Origin: an uncultured Methanobrevibacter sp.
GTDB taxonomy: Archaea; Methanobacteriota; Methanobacteria; Methanobacteriales; Methanobacteriaceae
Assembly (NCBI GenBank): GCA_902774685.1
Contig: CACYJH010000006.1
Coordinates: 21,037 to 85,036 of the forward strand
Direction: 5' to 3'
DNA: 64,000 bases
The translations under genes and the position numbers were made by a program. This document shows, piece by piece, positions 17,012-26,090 of this stretch. The stretch's first letter is position 1; each line of letters opens with the position of its first letter. The notes under the pieces were generated by a model, which made no database searches, was not told the DNA's origin, and saw only the letters and a program-made list of their open reading frames with translations.

Positions 17012-17854
17012 TTAAAATTTCTTTAACAAATCGTAAAGTTCAGGGATTGCCTGTTCGAATTTAACTCCATAAGTATGAGTTTCATCACCAATTGTCTTTT
17101 CAATTGCCTTTTTGGTAAATTCTCCAGCAACTTTTGCTGCAGAAGAAGGAGTTTTGCCTAACATGGTTGATCCAACAAATGATGAAGCGAAGACATCACC
17201 GGTTCCGTGAGATACGTAATCCACTTTGTCATTGAATACAATATCAATGGTGTCTTCCTGTTTATCTACGATGATCATTCCCATTTTCTTATCCTCTTCA
17301 TACCCTTTTAGGATAACATATCTTTTTGTAAATGCTCTAAGTTCATTAGCCATTTCAAGCATTTCCTCTTTGGAGAATGTTTCTTTCCATGGTTTATGGA
17401 GGATATAACAAGCTTCAGTTGTGTTAGGGAGTATATAGTCTCCTAATTTACAAAGTTCACCCATCGCATCTGCAAATTCCTGGTCAAATCCATTGTAGAA
17501 TTCACCATGGTCTGCCATAGCAGGGTCAACAAATACAAGTCCACCATCTTTTAATCTTGATTCTATGATGTCTTTAATATAATCCAATTGCTCTTTTGAT
17601 GCAATGAAACCAGTATAAATGGCATCAAATGATATTCCTTCCTTTTCCCAATGTTTTCTGATTTCAGGAAGGTCTTCAGTTAAGTCTCTGACAGTAAAGT
17701 CTGTGAAACCTGAAGTGTGTGTAGATAGAACAGCAGAAGGAAGAACTGCAGTTTCTATTCCAAAAGCAGAAATTACTGGAAGTGCAACTGTTATTGAGCA
17801 CTGCCCATAACATGATATGTCTTGAATGGTTAAAATTTTTGTTGTGTCACTCAT
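17012..17854 (-). CDS. pdxY: Pyridoxamine/pyridoxal kinase (ribokinase family)
   Basis: A 280-residue ribokinase-fold vitamin kinase. DISCYGQCSITVALPVIS near the N-terminus is the pyridoxamine-kinase form of the substrate-binding loop, ILPNTTEACYIL is the Mg-ATP region, and GTGD at 217-220 provides the catalytic Asp220 and anion hole. It phosphorylates B6 vitamers, or possibly HMP, given the CytX-like transporter downstream. AGGATTG precedes the ATG. The gene diverges from the PMDh small subunit gene. Confidence 0.85.
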   Translation of the reverse strand: MSDTTKILTIQDISCYGQCSITVALPVISAFGIETAVLPSAVLSTHTSGFTDFTVRDLTEDLPEIRKHWEKEGISFDAIYTGFIASKEQLDYIKDIIESRLKDGGLVFVDPAMADHGEFYNGFDQEFADAMGELCKLGDYILPNTTEACYILHKPWKETFSKEEMLEMANELRAFTKRYVILKGYEEDKKMGMIIVDKQEDTIDIVFNDKVDYVSHGTGDVFASSFVGSTMLGKTPSSAAKVAGEFTKKAIEKTIGDETHTYGVKFEQAIPELYDLLKKF

Positions 17855-17975
17855 TTTTTCAATCCTAAATATTTTTATGATTACAGTTTATTACTATTTT
17901 ATTTTTAGTATATAATTATTTTTGTAATTAACTCAATTTACTTCTAATAAAATCCTAACAACTTTGTAAAAAATC

Positions 17976-17991
17976 TATAACAATTGTTATA
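17976..17991. promoter_or_regulatory. 16-bp perfect palindrome in a divergent promoter region
   Basis: TATAACAATTGTTATA lies between the divergent pdxY-like and PMDh-small-subunit genes, about 10 bp before a TATA-like TTATATAAAT for the plus-strand gene. Palindromes of this size are expected a few times by chance in such AT-rich DNA, so this is only a candidate operator. Confidence 0.3.
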
Positions 17992-18150
17992 TATCTTATC
18001 TTATATAAATATTTGGTAGATGGTATTAAATGATACAATATCTAATTTAAAAAATTTTTATAATAGTATTGATATATTAATTATAATTAAAGATAATTTT
18101 TAAAGAGTTATCAAATATTTAATAATCAATTTATTTTCACATGTGATTTT

Positions 18151-18540
18151 ATGATAGAATGCAGAAATATTTCTAAAGGAAAGGCAGAAGGGGAATTAAT
18201 AGTATCCAGTGAAGCTATTAGTTTTTTAGGTGGAGTAGACCCTGAAACCGGTATTGTAATTGATCCAAATCATGAACTCAAAGGCCAATCCATTAAGGAT
18301 AAGGTACTTTTCATTCCAGGAGGAAAAGGTTCCACAGTAGGTTCTTATGTAATCTTCCAAATGATGAAAAACAATACAGCTCCAAAAGCGATTATTTGCC
18401 TAAAGGCAGAACCTATTATAGCTACTGGTGCTATTATGTCTGATATTCCAATGGTTGATTCTCCATCAAGTGTTGAAGAATTGGTAAATGGACAAATGGT
18501 AGAAGTAGATAGTGATAATGGTAAAATAACTTTATTATAA
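18151..18540 (+). CDS. Phosphomevalonate dehydratase small subunit (aconitase X swivel domain)
   Basis: A 129-residue DUF126/AcnX swivel-domain protein. The core is [20 protein letters not shown], then [18 protein letters not shown], the family signature. In archaea this subunit pairs with an AcnX large subunit to dehydrate 5-phosphomevalonate to trans-anhydromevalonate phosphate in the modified mevalonate pathway for isoprenoid lipids. The large subunit is not in the window. GTGAT precedes the ATG. Confidence 0.9.
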   Translation: MIECRNISKGKAEGELIVSSEAISFLGGVDPETGIVIDPNHELKGQSIKDKVLFIPGGKGSTVGSYVIFQMMKNNTAPKAIICLKAEPIIATGAIMSDIPMVDSPSSVEELVNGQMVEVDSDNGKITLL

Positions 18541-18615
18541 TCAATATAATCAATAAATCAATTTAATCAATTTAATCAATTTCAACAATCAATAATCTAT
18601 TAATGGGGTGATTTT

Positions 18616-19854
18616 ATGTCATCAATTTATATTAAAAATGTAAATATTATTAATCCTTTTAGTGAGGAACCTCTTAAAGAGCGTCATGTTTTAATTGAAA
18701 ACGGCAGGATAAAGTCTTTGCATACAGAGGAATCCTCATTATACAAGGACCATATTGTCATAGATGGTGAAGATGATTATCTCCTGCCTGGTTTTATAGA
18801 TTCACATGCTCACATAATGGCAAATGGATTTCATAAAGAGGATATAATGAAAGACCCCCTTTCATACTACTTTTATAATGCAGTATCCAATATGAAAGCA
18901 ACCATTGATGCAGGAGTAACCACTGTTCGTGATACTGGACTTGCAGACATTGGAGTTAAGATGGCTCAAGAAAGAAAGATATTCCCTGCTCCAAGATTGA
19001 ACATTTCAATCAAGCCTTTAGCTATTACCGGTGGACATTTTGACCATTATTTAAATTCAGGCTTTGATATGGAAATTACATATCCTGGGTTCCCAGTAGG
19101 AACCTGTGATGGCGTTGAAGGGGTTTTAAGAAAAACCCGTGAAGTGATTAGGGCTCGTGCAGATTTCATTAAAATCATGGCAAGCGGTGGAATTCTATCT
19201 CCATATACCTCTCCAGACATTGCACAATTCAATAAAAAGGAATTGAAGACCATTGTTGATGAGGCTAGAAATCATAATTTAAAGGTAGTTGCACATTGCC
19301 ATAGTAGGGAAGGAATTGAAAGATGTGCAAAGGCTGGCATAAAATCCATTGAACATGGTACCTTCATTGACAAGAAGACTTCACAGCTTCTTGCAAAAAA
19401 GAGAGTGTATCTCACTCCTACCTTGGTTGTTCACCACACACTTATCAAAGAGGGATTCCCTGTTTGGGATAATTTCGCAGATGACAAGGTGAAAAAACTA
19501 AAAGAAGTTGTTAAAATTCAAAAGGAAAATATTTCCACTGCTTATGAAGAGGGAGTAAGTTTCCTAATGGGTTCTGACTGTGGTGTAATAGATCATGGAA
19601 GAAACCTTGGTGAATTGAAATATCTTGTTGATATAGGTTTAAGCCCTCTTGAAGCTATTCAAGCAGGAACAATTGAAGGGGCTAAATTCTTCAATCAGGA
19701 AAATGAATTAGGTTCAATTGAAGAAGGAAAAATAGCTGATATGATCATTGTTAAGGAGAATCCTATTGATAAGATAGAATCCTTGGCAGATAATGACAAT
19801 ATCCTAACAGTAATTCAAGATGGAAAGATATTGAAGCATAAACCTATCTATTGA
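18616..19854 (+). CDS. Metal-dependent amidohydrolase family protein
   Basis: A 412-residue amidohydrolase-superfamily protein with the composite beta domain at both ends and a TIM barrel between. Metal ligands are His64 and His66 in DSHAHIMA; the candidate carbamylated lysine is in DFIKIMASGG, further histidines are in VVAHCHS and IEHGTF, and the aspartate is in LMGSDCGV. It resembles the imidazolonepropionase-like/prolidase-like subgroup. The substrate is unknown. GGGGTGAT precedes the ATG. A hairpin lies past the stop, shared with the converging small gene. Confidence 0.88.
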   Translation: MSSIYIKNVNIINPFSEEPLKERHVLIENGRIKSLHTEESSLYKDHIVIDGEDDYLLPGFIDSHAHIMANGFHKEDIMKDPLSYYFYNAVSNMKATIDAGVTTVRDTGLADIGVKMAQERKIFPAPRLNISIKPLAITGGHFDHYLNSGFDMEITYPGFPVGTCDGVEGVLRKTREVIRARADFIKIMASGGILSPYTSPDIAQFNKKELKTIVDEARNHNLKVVAHCHSREGIERCAKAGIKSIEHGTFIDKKTSQLLAKKRVYLTPTLVVHHTLIKEGFPVWDNFADDKVKKLKEVVKIQKENISTAYEEGVSFLMGSDCGVIDHGRNLGELKYLVDIGLSPLEAIQAGTIEGAKFFNQENELGSIEEGKIADMIIVKENPIDKIESLADNDNILTVIQDGKILKHKPIY

Positions 19855-19918
19855 AAAAATAGCAGTAAAAATAAAAAAAATTGATGAAATGATGCGAAAA
19901 TAAGTAAAAAAGTAAAAA

Positions 19919-19941
19919 AGAGATAATGGATCATTATCTCT
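19919..19941. terminator. Bidirectional hairpin between converging genes
   Basis: AGAGATAATG (19919-19928) and CATTATCTCT (19932-19941) form a perfect 10-bp stem with loop GAT. On the minus strand the stem is followed by T-rich sequence (complement of the A-runs at 19905-19918), fitting termination of the small minus-strand gene; on the plus strand it ends the amidohydrolase transcript. Confidence 0.6.
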
Positions 19942-19946
19942 TAAAA

Positions 19947-20198
19947 TTATTTTCTTTTGAAAATTCCCATTATTTTGTTTAGGATACCGGTTGCAAGAAG
20001 ACCTGCACCGATAGTGTAGATTGTTTCAGCTTGTGCCTTATCTACGCCTAATTTTTCAGCAATCAAGTTAACTATGACGTCTTTACCTTTGTCTCCACCG
20101 ATAAAGTTGCTTTGGAAAATTTCGTTAACCATACCGCCTTGGTCTTCGGTCAAGTTAGCTTGTTTCATCATTTCTTGAATAAAATCTGCTTCGTTCAT
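19947..20198 (-). CDS. Small hypothetical protein
   Basis: An 83-residue protein that I do not recognise. The N-terminal 60 residues are an acidic helical region (ADFIQEMMKQANLTEDQGG, then VNLIAEKLGVDKAQAETIYT). The end is a short hydrophobic glycine-containing segment, IGAGLLATGILNKIMGIF, closed by KRK, suggesting membrane association. A TATA-like TATATATAAA lies only about 5-15 bp before the annotated ATG, so translation may really begin at Met10 or Met11, or a promoter further upstream is used. A hairpin follows the stop. Confidence 0.65.
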   Translation of the reverse strand: MNEADFIQEMMKQANLTEDQGGMVNEIFQSNFIGGDKGKDVIVNLIAEKLGVDKAQAETIYTIGAGLLATGILNKIMGIFKRK

Positions 20199-20327
20199 AA
20201 TATTTTATATATACTTTATAGTATTAATATTAAACTGATTTATATTCATTTGTATTTTATTTTTTTCACCATTTTTTAAGTGTTCATTCAATTTTTTTCA
20301 CTATTTTTTTGAAAATGATTTCAATTT

Positions 20328-20352
20328 TTTAGGTATACCAAAAACTTATATT
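20328..20352 (+). promoter_or_regulatory. Promoter element with GGTATACC palindrome before copZ
   Basis: TTTAGGTATACCAAAAA is followed by CTTATATT as TATA element, 72 bp before the copZ ATG. It matches the element at 10051-10075 in 23 of 25 positions and at almost the same distance from the start codon. It may be a copper- or metal-responsive operator. Confidence 0.7.
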
Positions 20353-20424
20353 AATGTGGGTATATATATTATATCATAACATAAATTATTATAATTTTAA
20401 AAAATTTTTTTATAGGTGAAACTT

Positions 20425-20637
20425 ATGGCAATCGATAAAAAAGAAGTAAAAGTCGTTGGAATGCACTGTCCTTCATGTGCAAAAGCTGTTGAACTTTGCA
20501 TGATGGATTTAGATGGTGTAGAATCTGCTGTTGTAGATTTAGACGCTAACAAAGTAGAAGTTGAATACGATAATGAAAAAGTTTCTGATGTGGATTTAGC
20601 TGGTGCAGTTAAAGAAGCAGGATTTGAAGTAGAATAA
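20425..20637 (+). CDS. copZ: Heavy-metal-associated domain protein (CopZ-like copper chaperone)
   Basis: A 70-residue single HMA domain with the metal site GMHCPSC near residues 11-17. It would bind Cu(I) and hand it to the P-type ATPase encoded 138 bp downstream. The ATG at 20425 is preceded by AGGTGA; the GTG at 20416 is part of that site and not the start. Its own intergenic T-tract separates it from copA. Confidence 0.88.
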   Translation: MAIDKKEVKVVGMHCPSCAKAVELCMMDLDGVESAVVDLDANKVEVEYDNEKVSDVDLAGAVKEAGFEVE

Positions 20638-20775
20638 TTAAAATAGTTTTTCAGCTATTTTTTTTATTTTCATATCTTTTTACATTATATTTTTCATTGT
20701 TCATTTTTACTTTAATTTTTTATAAACTATTTTTTATTTTTTTATTATTCATAATGATTAATTGGGGGAAATTAT

Positions 20776-23247
20776 ATGGCTCAAAAAGAATTGGATATTC
20801 CTGTAGATGGTATGCACTGCTCTTCATGCTCTTTGCTTGTAGAGAAATCACTCGGTAAGCTTGATGAAGTGGAATCCATCAATGTGGACTTAAACACAAA
20901 TAAGGCGCATATGGTATTGAACGATAAGATTTCTCCTGATGTCATTGACAAGACTGTAGAGTCTGTTGGATTTACCGTTCCGAAAGATGAAGTCGTAATT
21001 CAGATTGATGGCATGCATTGCGCTTCATGCGTCAACAATGTGGAAAGGTTCTTGCCACGTGTTGATGGCGTAGTTGAGGCCAATGCCAACTTATCCAATC
21101 AAAAGGTCACCATCAAATACTATAGGGACATGCTGAATCTCAAGGAGATTCAAAAAACCATTGAAATGTTGGGATTTGAATACATAGGCCTTGATGGCGA
21201 ACTTGATGTAATGGATGAAGAGGAAAGATACCAAAAGGATCTAAGAGGCAAATTATACAGAATCATTGTCGGTCTTTTCTTTGCAGCAATATTGATGGCT
21301 ATAATGCATTTCCATTTTACTATTCCTCCATTGACTATGGGGCAATTGTCCTTGATAATAGCTATTTTCCCATTCTGCTATGTAAGCTATCCAATTTTAA
21401 AGGCAGGTTGGAACTCCTTTAAACATAAGAACTTGGATATGGATGTAATGTACTCAATGGGTATTCTTGTAGCATTTGTATCAAGTGTACTCGGTACCTT
21501 TGGAATAGTCCTCGATTCAAGCTTCATGTTTTATGAATCTGCAGTGATGTTGCCTTCCTTCTTGACAATCGGCCGTTATCTTGAAGCAAGAGCTAAGAGA
21601 AAAACCTCATCTTCCATCAAGGAGCTTATTGGTCTTCAGCCAAAAACAGCCACTCTTGTAACAACTGATGATGAAGGAAACACAGTGGAAAAGGAAATAG
21701 ACATCGAGGATATTAATATCGGTGACATTTTACTTGTAAAGCCTGGTGAAAAGATACCTGCTGATTCCATTGTAGTTGATGGTGAAAGCTATGTTGATGA
21801 AGCGATGATTACAGGGGAACCTGTTCCTAAACTTAAAAAGGCAGGAATAGATGTTTTCTCAGGTACAATCAATCAAGATGGTGCATTAAAGGTTGAAGCA
21901 CAGAAGATAGGCTCTGAAACAGTTTTATCACAAATCATTCAGCTTGTGGAAAAGGCGCAAGGATCCAAACCTCCTGTACAAAGGCTTGCAAATAAGATTG
22001 TGTCATGGTTTATACCTGTTATCCTTACAATTGCCATCATTGTATTCCTATTATGGTACTTTGTAGGCCATTCAGGTTTATTGTTTGCTCTTACATGTCT
22101 CATTTCAGTTCTTGTTGTTGCATGTCCATGTTCACTTGGTCTTGCTACCCCAACAGCGGTTACTGTAGGTGTCGGAAGAGCTGCAGAGTATGGAATATTA
22201 ATCAAGAATGGGGAAACTTTAGAAAGTTCCAAAGACGTTGATGTATGTGTATTTGACAAGACAGGAACCATTACAGAAGGTAAGCCTGAAGTGGCAGACA
22301 TTGAAACATTTGATATGGAAGAGGGCAAGTTCCTCCAAATATTGTCAAGTGTTGAAAACAATTCAAATCACCCAATTGCCAAATCCATATTGAACAGATT
22401 CAAATCTGACAATATCAAATTGGCAAATGAAGGCAAGGATGATCTCCCTCTATTTGCTGTAGATGATTTTGAAAACATTACAGGTAAAGGTTTAAGGGCA
22501 AATGTAAATATTGATGGTGAAGAAAAAGCTGTTTTGGCAGGTAACCTTAAGCTTATGGAAGCAGAAGAAGTGGAAGTTTCCCAAGAGGTTTTAGATAAGT
22601 TCAATGCATTTGTAGATGATGCAAAAACAACCATTGTAATGGCTGTAAATGGTGAAATAAAAGGAATCATCACATTGATGGATAAGATAAAACCTAGCTC
22701 CAAAAAGGCTATTGATGAACTGCATAAGATGGGCATCGAAACATATATGCTTACAGGAGACAATGAAAAGACAGCTTCTTCCGTAGCGAATGCTGTTGGT
22801 ATTGATAATGTAATGGCTAATGTGCTTCCTAATGACAAGCTGGATAAGGTTCAAGCACTTCAAAATGAGGGCAAAAGGGTCTTATTCGTTGGAGATGGAA
22901 TCAACGATGCTCCTGCATTGTCTCAGGCAGATGTCGGTGTAGCTATGGGAAATGGTACTGATATTGCTATGGAAAGCGGTGACATTGTAATCATGGAAGG
23001 AGATCTTGAAAATGTAGTGGCTTCCATACAGTTCTCTAAAAAAGTCATGACAAGAATTAAGGAAAACCTTTTCTGGGCATTTGCATATAATATGTTGCTT
23101 GTTCCTGCAGCAGCTGGACTGCTATTCCTATTGTTTGGCATAGTGTTTAGGCCGGAATGGGCAGGACTTGCTATGGCATTAAGTTCAGTTACAGTGATTA
23201 GTTTATCACTGCTATTGAAACGTTATGTGCCACCAATCAAAAGATAA
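20776..23247 (+). CDS. copA: Copper-translocating P-type ATPase CopA
   Basis: An 823-residue P1B-type ATPase. It has two N-terminal HMA domains (GMHCSSC with Cys15/Cys18, GMHCASC with Cys82/Cys85), then eight membrane segments, the phosphatase TGEP loop, the intramembrane metal site CPC at 450-452, the phosphorylation site DKTGT (Asp494), the SNHP nucleotide-binding motif, and MLTGDN and GDGINDAP hinge motifs. CPC with HMA domains indicates Cu(I) export. GGGGGAAA precedes the ATG. A hairpin terminator follows. Confidence 0.95.
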   Translation: MAQKELDIPVDGMHCSSCSLLVEKSLGKLDEVESINVDLNTNKAHMVLNDKISPDVIDKTVESVGFTVPKDEVVIQIDGMHCASCVNNVERFLPRVDGVVEANANLSNQKVTIKYYRDMLNLKEIQKTIEMLGFEYIGLDGELDVMDEEERYQKDLRGKLYRIIVGLFFAAILMAIMHFHFTIPPLTMGQLSLIIAIFPFCYVSYPILKAGWNSFKHKNLDMDVMYSMGILVAFVSSVLGTFGIVLDSSFMFYESAVMLPSFLTIGRYLEARAKRKTSSSIKELIGLQPKTATLVTTDDEGNTVEKEIDIEDINIGDILLVKPGEKIPADSIVVDGESYVDEAMITGEPVPKLKKAGIDVFSGTINQDGALKVEAQKIGSETVLSQIIQLVEKAQGSKPPVQRLANKIVSWFIPVILTIAIIVFLLWYFVGHSGLLFALTCLISVLVVACPCSLGLATPTAVTVGVGRAAEYGILIKNGETLESSKDVDVCVFDKTGTITEGKPEVADIETFDMEEGKFLQILSSVENNSNHPIAKSILNRFKSDNIKLANEGKDDLPLFAVDDFENITGKGLRANVNIDGEEKAVLAGNLKLMEAEEVEVSQEVLDKFNAFVDDAKTTIVMAVNGEIKGIITLMDKIKPSSKKAIDELHKMGIETYMLTGDNEKTASSVANAVGIDNVMANVLPNDKLDKVQALQNEGKRVLFVGDGINDAPALSQADVGVAMGNGTDIAMESGDIVIMEGDLENVVASIQFSKKVMTRIKENLFWAFAYNMLLVPAAAGLLFLLFGIVFRPEWAGLAMALSSVTVISLSLLLKRYVPPIKR

Positions 23248-23264
23248 AGTTAAAAAAAATAGTT

Positions 23265-23290
23265 GAGGATATGTTTTTATCCTCTTTTTT
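23265..23290 (+). terminator. Hairpin and T-tract terminator after copA
   Basis: GAGGATA (23265-23271) pairs with TATCCTC (23278-23284) around a 6-base loop and is followed by T6. It looks like a bacterial-style intrinsic terminator. Confidence 0.7.
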
Positions 23291-23405
23291 ATATTCTTTT
23301 TTTAGAATTTTGATAATATTTTATCAAGATAAAGTACTTCTTTTAATAAATTTTTAAGATATTCTTATCTAAATAAAATTTCTTTTTTTAATAATTTTTC
23401 AATTA

Positions 23406-24254
23406 TTATTCATTGTTTTCTTCTTCTTTCAAATCACTACTCTTATCAGAGTCATTGTTCCTAATCAACTCTTCTAATTCATCAAATCTTTTATTGAAGT
23501 GTCTTGAGAGAAGTGCCGTAGTTAATGTAGCTGTACCTACTCCAGATAGGATGTATCCTCCCCAAACAAGGAATAGGCTATTTAATTTACCTATGACACT
23601 ATCCCCTAATACAGCATAACCATTACTTGTAAATGCATTTGAAACCATTACCAAAGAATCTAACAGATCTTTTCCTTCGGTAAATGATGTGAAAATAAAA
23701 CTGATAAATACAAGTCCAAATAATAATAGGATACTTATTCCTAATCCATTTGATTCTGTAAAATGAATAAACTTGGTGTAATAGATTTTTATTACATATG
23801 CCAATCCTATAAAGTGAAGAACTAATAATATTAATATCAGTATTGCCGGTTCATCAAAGGTCATATGTGCAAATGAAGATAATGGAAGTAATAGTATAAA
23901 GATTAATTTTTCCATTTTGCCTTCTTTTTTAATTGCCAAACAAGCAATTAATGATGCAACTATATCAAAAAATATGAAATGCACGTAAAACTCAGTTGTA
24001 GCCCAAAATATTAATGAATAAATGATATCTACAAAACAAATTGTCAAGATGATTAGATAAAATACTTGCTTTAAGGTTTGAGTCTCTTCTTCAGGCAGAT
24101 ATTCTCTTGAATTCAATAGCCTGTTATGCCTAAATTTCAATATGTATCTAAGAAGATAGGAACTTCCAAAATAAAGTGCCAGAAATACCAATACATATAC
24201 GATTAGGAATACCAAACGTTCATAGGGTCCTAAAAAACTAAATATTCTATCCAT
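23406..24254 (-). CDS. Potassium-channel-like membrane protein downstream of trkH
   Basis: A 282-residue protein with about seven or eight hydrophobic segments and an acidic, charged C-terminal tail. The last part has the layout of a 2TM K+ channel pore: SLVMVSNAFTSNGYAVLG as pore helix and filter-like TSNGY, then LFLVWGGYILSGVGTATL as the inner helix. GYA replaces the usual GYG, so selectivity is uncertain. It lies 68 bp after trkH on the same strand, so a role in K+ transport is likely. No NAD-binding TrkA-type domain is fused or adjacent. GAGGAGAAG precedes the ATG. Confidence 0.6.
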   Translation of the reverse strand: MDRIFSFLGPYERLVFLIVYVLVFLALYFGSSYLLRYILKFRHNRLLNSREYLPEEETQTLKQVFYLIILTICFVDIIYSLIFWATTEFYVHFIFFDIVASLIACLAIKKEGKMEKLIFILLLPLSSFAHMTFDEPAILILILLVLHFIGLAYVIKIYYTKFIHFTESNGLGISILLLFGLVFISFIFTSFTEGKDLLDSLVMVSNAFTSNGYAVLGDSVIGKLNSLFLVWGGYILSGVGTATLTTALLSRHFNKRFDELEELIRNNDSDKSSDLKEEENNE

Positions 24255-24322
24255 GCTTCTCCTCTGTATCTTTTCAATATAATATTTCTGTTTTTATCTT
24301 AATTAAATTAACTTATTTTATT

Positions 24323-25780
24323 TTACAATGATCTTTTTATCAACTTAAGGGTTTGTTTGAAACTGCCGTATCCCAGTTTGATTGTTAGTAGGATAGGAAT
24401 TATCTCCAATCTTCCTAACCACATTAAAAATATCAGCATTGCTTTTGGAAGGGTGTCTAGGCTTGCATTAATTACGCCTGTACTCAAACCTACATTACCT
24501 ATTGTGGATGTGACATCAAACAATGCATTCATTGGATTGTCTGTATAAAAAGACATTATTATCCACCCAATCAATAGGAAGAACAGATAGACTGCAATAT
24601 AGGATGAGGATTCCTTCATTTCCCCTTCACCTATTGTCTTCTCAGATATCTTGGTGTTTACAACTCTTCCTGGAGAAACAACGTTTAAAACGGTAAGATT
24701 TATGCTTCTCAAGACAGTGATTACCCTAATAAGCTTTACAGCACCTACTGTTGATCCGGAAGAACCACCCATAACCATCAATGCCATTATGACTATCAAA
24801 ACTGAAGGTGCCCATGATGCCAATTCACTTGAAGTTGCTATATTTGCACCTGTTGTTGTAATTGCTGAAACGATATGGAATACGACATTCATAGGAGCCA
24901 TATGTGTAATCAATGCAACTATTATTCCACTAATCACAATGCTTATAATCATGAATCTGAATTGAACATCCTTTATCAGAGCAAAGCTTTTGGCCTTATA
25001 CATCTTATAATGAACTGTAAAGCTTGTTGCACCTAATATCATCAGGAACATTGTTATTATGTATATCATATCATTGTTGTAGAATCCAACATTTGCATTT
25101 TTTATGGACATTCCACCAGTTGATATTGTTGTAAATGTCAGATTCACTGCATCAAAAAGAGGAAGCCCTGCTAGAACGTAGAGGAATATTCCTATTATGG
25201 TATAAATACCATATATTTGGATTGTTTTATTAAGTGTATTTCTTATATTTGGTTTTATCCTGTCTTCTCTTGCCTCTGACTTATATAATTTAAAAGCAGA
25301 AGTTCCTGGCTTGATGAGTACACTTATAAAGATGATTACTACTCCTAGGCCTCCAACCCATTGTTCCAAACTTCTTAAAAATAGTATAGACATTGGCAAG
25401 GATTCCACATCACTGATCATGGTCAATCCACTGCCTGTCCATGCAGAAATGTTTTCAAAAAAGGCATCTATGAATGACATATCCAATATCAGCATCATGA
25501 TCAATGCAGCTACAAATCCTGCCCATAGCCATGCAATACTTGATATGAGCATACTATGCTTAAACTTAAGCTTGTCATATTCCCTAAATTTATAAACAAA
25601 AAGATATCCTAATCCAATTGAAATAAAAGGTGGAATCAAACCGATTGGATAACGGAATTCCATAGAGAGAACATCTACGATTATAGGAACCAATAGCACT
25701 GCACCTATTCCAATCATGATATTTCCAAGATAATGCAAAATAATCTTAATATCTTGTCTTGACAGATAGTTTAACCTCAT
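24323..25780 (-). CDS. trkH: TrkH family potassium uptake protein
   Basis: A 485-residue integral membrane protein with four pore-loop repeats. The filter-like loops are SAWTGSGLTM, FTTISTGGMS, ITTTGANIATS and TSTIGNVGLSTG, each centred on the conserved glycine. This is the translocating subunit of a Trk/Ktr K+ (or Na+/K+) uptake system. AGGTGAAT precedes the ATG. It is the first gene of a probable two-gene operon. The regulatory TrkA subunit is not in this window. Confidence 0.93.
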   Translation of the reverse strand: MRLNYLSRQDIKIILHYLGNIMIGIGAVLLVPIIVDVLSMEFRYPIGLIPPFISIGLGYLFVYKFREYDKLKFKHSMLISSIAWLWAGFVAALIMMLILDMSFIDAFFENISAWTGSGLTMISDVESLPMSILFLRSLEQWVGGLGVVIIFISVLIKPGTSAFKLYKSEAREDRIKPNIRNTLNKTIQIYGIYTIIGIFLYVLAGLPLFDAVNLTFTTISTGGMSIKNANVGFYNNDMIYIITMFLMILGATSFTVHYKMYKAKSFALIKDVQFRFMIISIVISGIIVALITHMAPMNVVFHIVSAITTTGANIATSSELASWAPSVLIVIMALMVMGGSSGSTVGAVKLIRVITVLRSINLTVLNVVSPGRVVNTKISEKTIGEGEMKESSSYIAVYLFFLLIGWIIMSFYTDNPMNALFDVTSTIGNVGLSTGVINASLDTLPKAMLIFLMWLGRLEIIPILLTIKLGYGSFKQTLKLIKRSL

Positions 25781-26090
25781 AGATTCACCTTTAGAACATT
25801 CTCACTTGAATATGGGTTTTGAATAATTCACTTATTTTTTATTATTTTTCTTATTTTAAAATTGTTATTAAAATTGTTATTCTTATTTTAAATATTGTAT
25901 ATTATTATATTTGATATTATTAAACTTTTTTATAGATTAATTGTAATGCTCCATTTAAATTATTTTACTTTCAATATAATGTACATTTTTATACAACAAA
26001 GATTTAAATAGTACATTATACATAATAAAATATACATTTTATAATAATTTATAAATAAATTAATCAATTGTTTAAAAAGGAGATTAAGAA
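25781..26090 (+). promoter_or_regulatory. trp operon promoter with TRP-box-like TGTACA sites
   Basis: This 310-bp gap between trkH and trpE is AT-rich up to about 25970. AATGTACATT (25978-25987) is a perfect palindrome containing TGTACA. A BRE/TATA sequence, AAAGATTTAAATAG, is at about 25998-26010. Related half-sites follow (AGTACATTATACAT from 26010, TATACATTTTATA from 26031). TGTACA is the known TRP-box core bound by TrpY in Methanothermobacter, so these flanking boxes are likely operators. AAAAGGAGAT is the trpE ribosome binding site. Confidence 0.65.

Noticed and set aside
17855..18150. Thiamine-pyrophosphate riboswitch upstream of the CytX/kinase pair
   Set aside because: No THI-box core (CUGAGA, or ACCUGAUCUGG-like) is visible on either strand.
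18541..18605. CRISPR-like array of AATCAATTT units
   Set aside because: Units are 9-10 bp with no unique spacers; it is a simple AT-rich microsatellite before an amidohydrolase gene.
21939..22361. 140-residue minus-strand frame inside copA
   Set aside because: Antisense shadow of a strongly conserved gene, with no ribosome binding site and no recognisable domain.
22368..22838. 156-residue minus-strand frame inside copA
   Set aside because: Low-complexity Ser/Thr-rich shadow of the copA coding strand.
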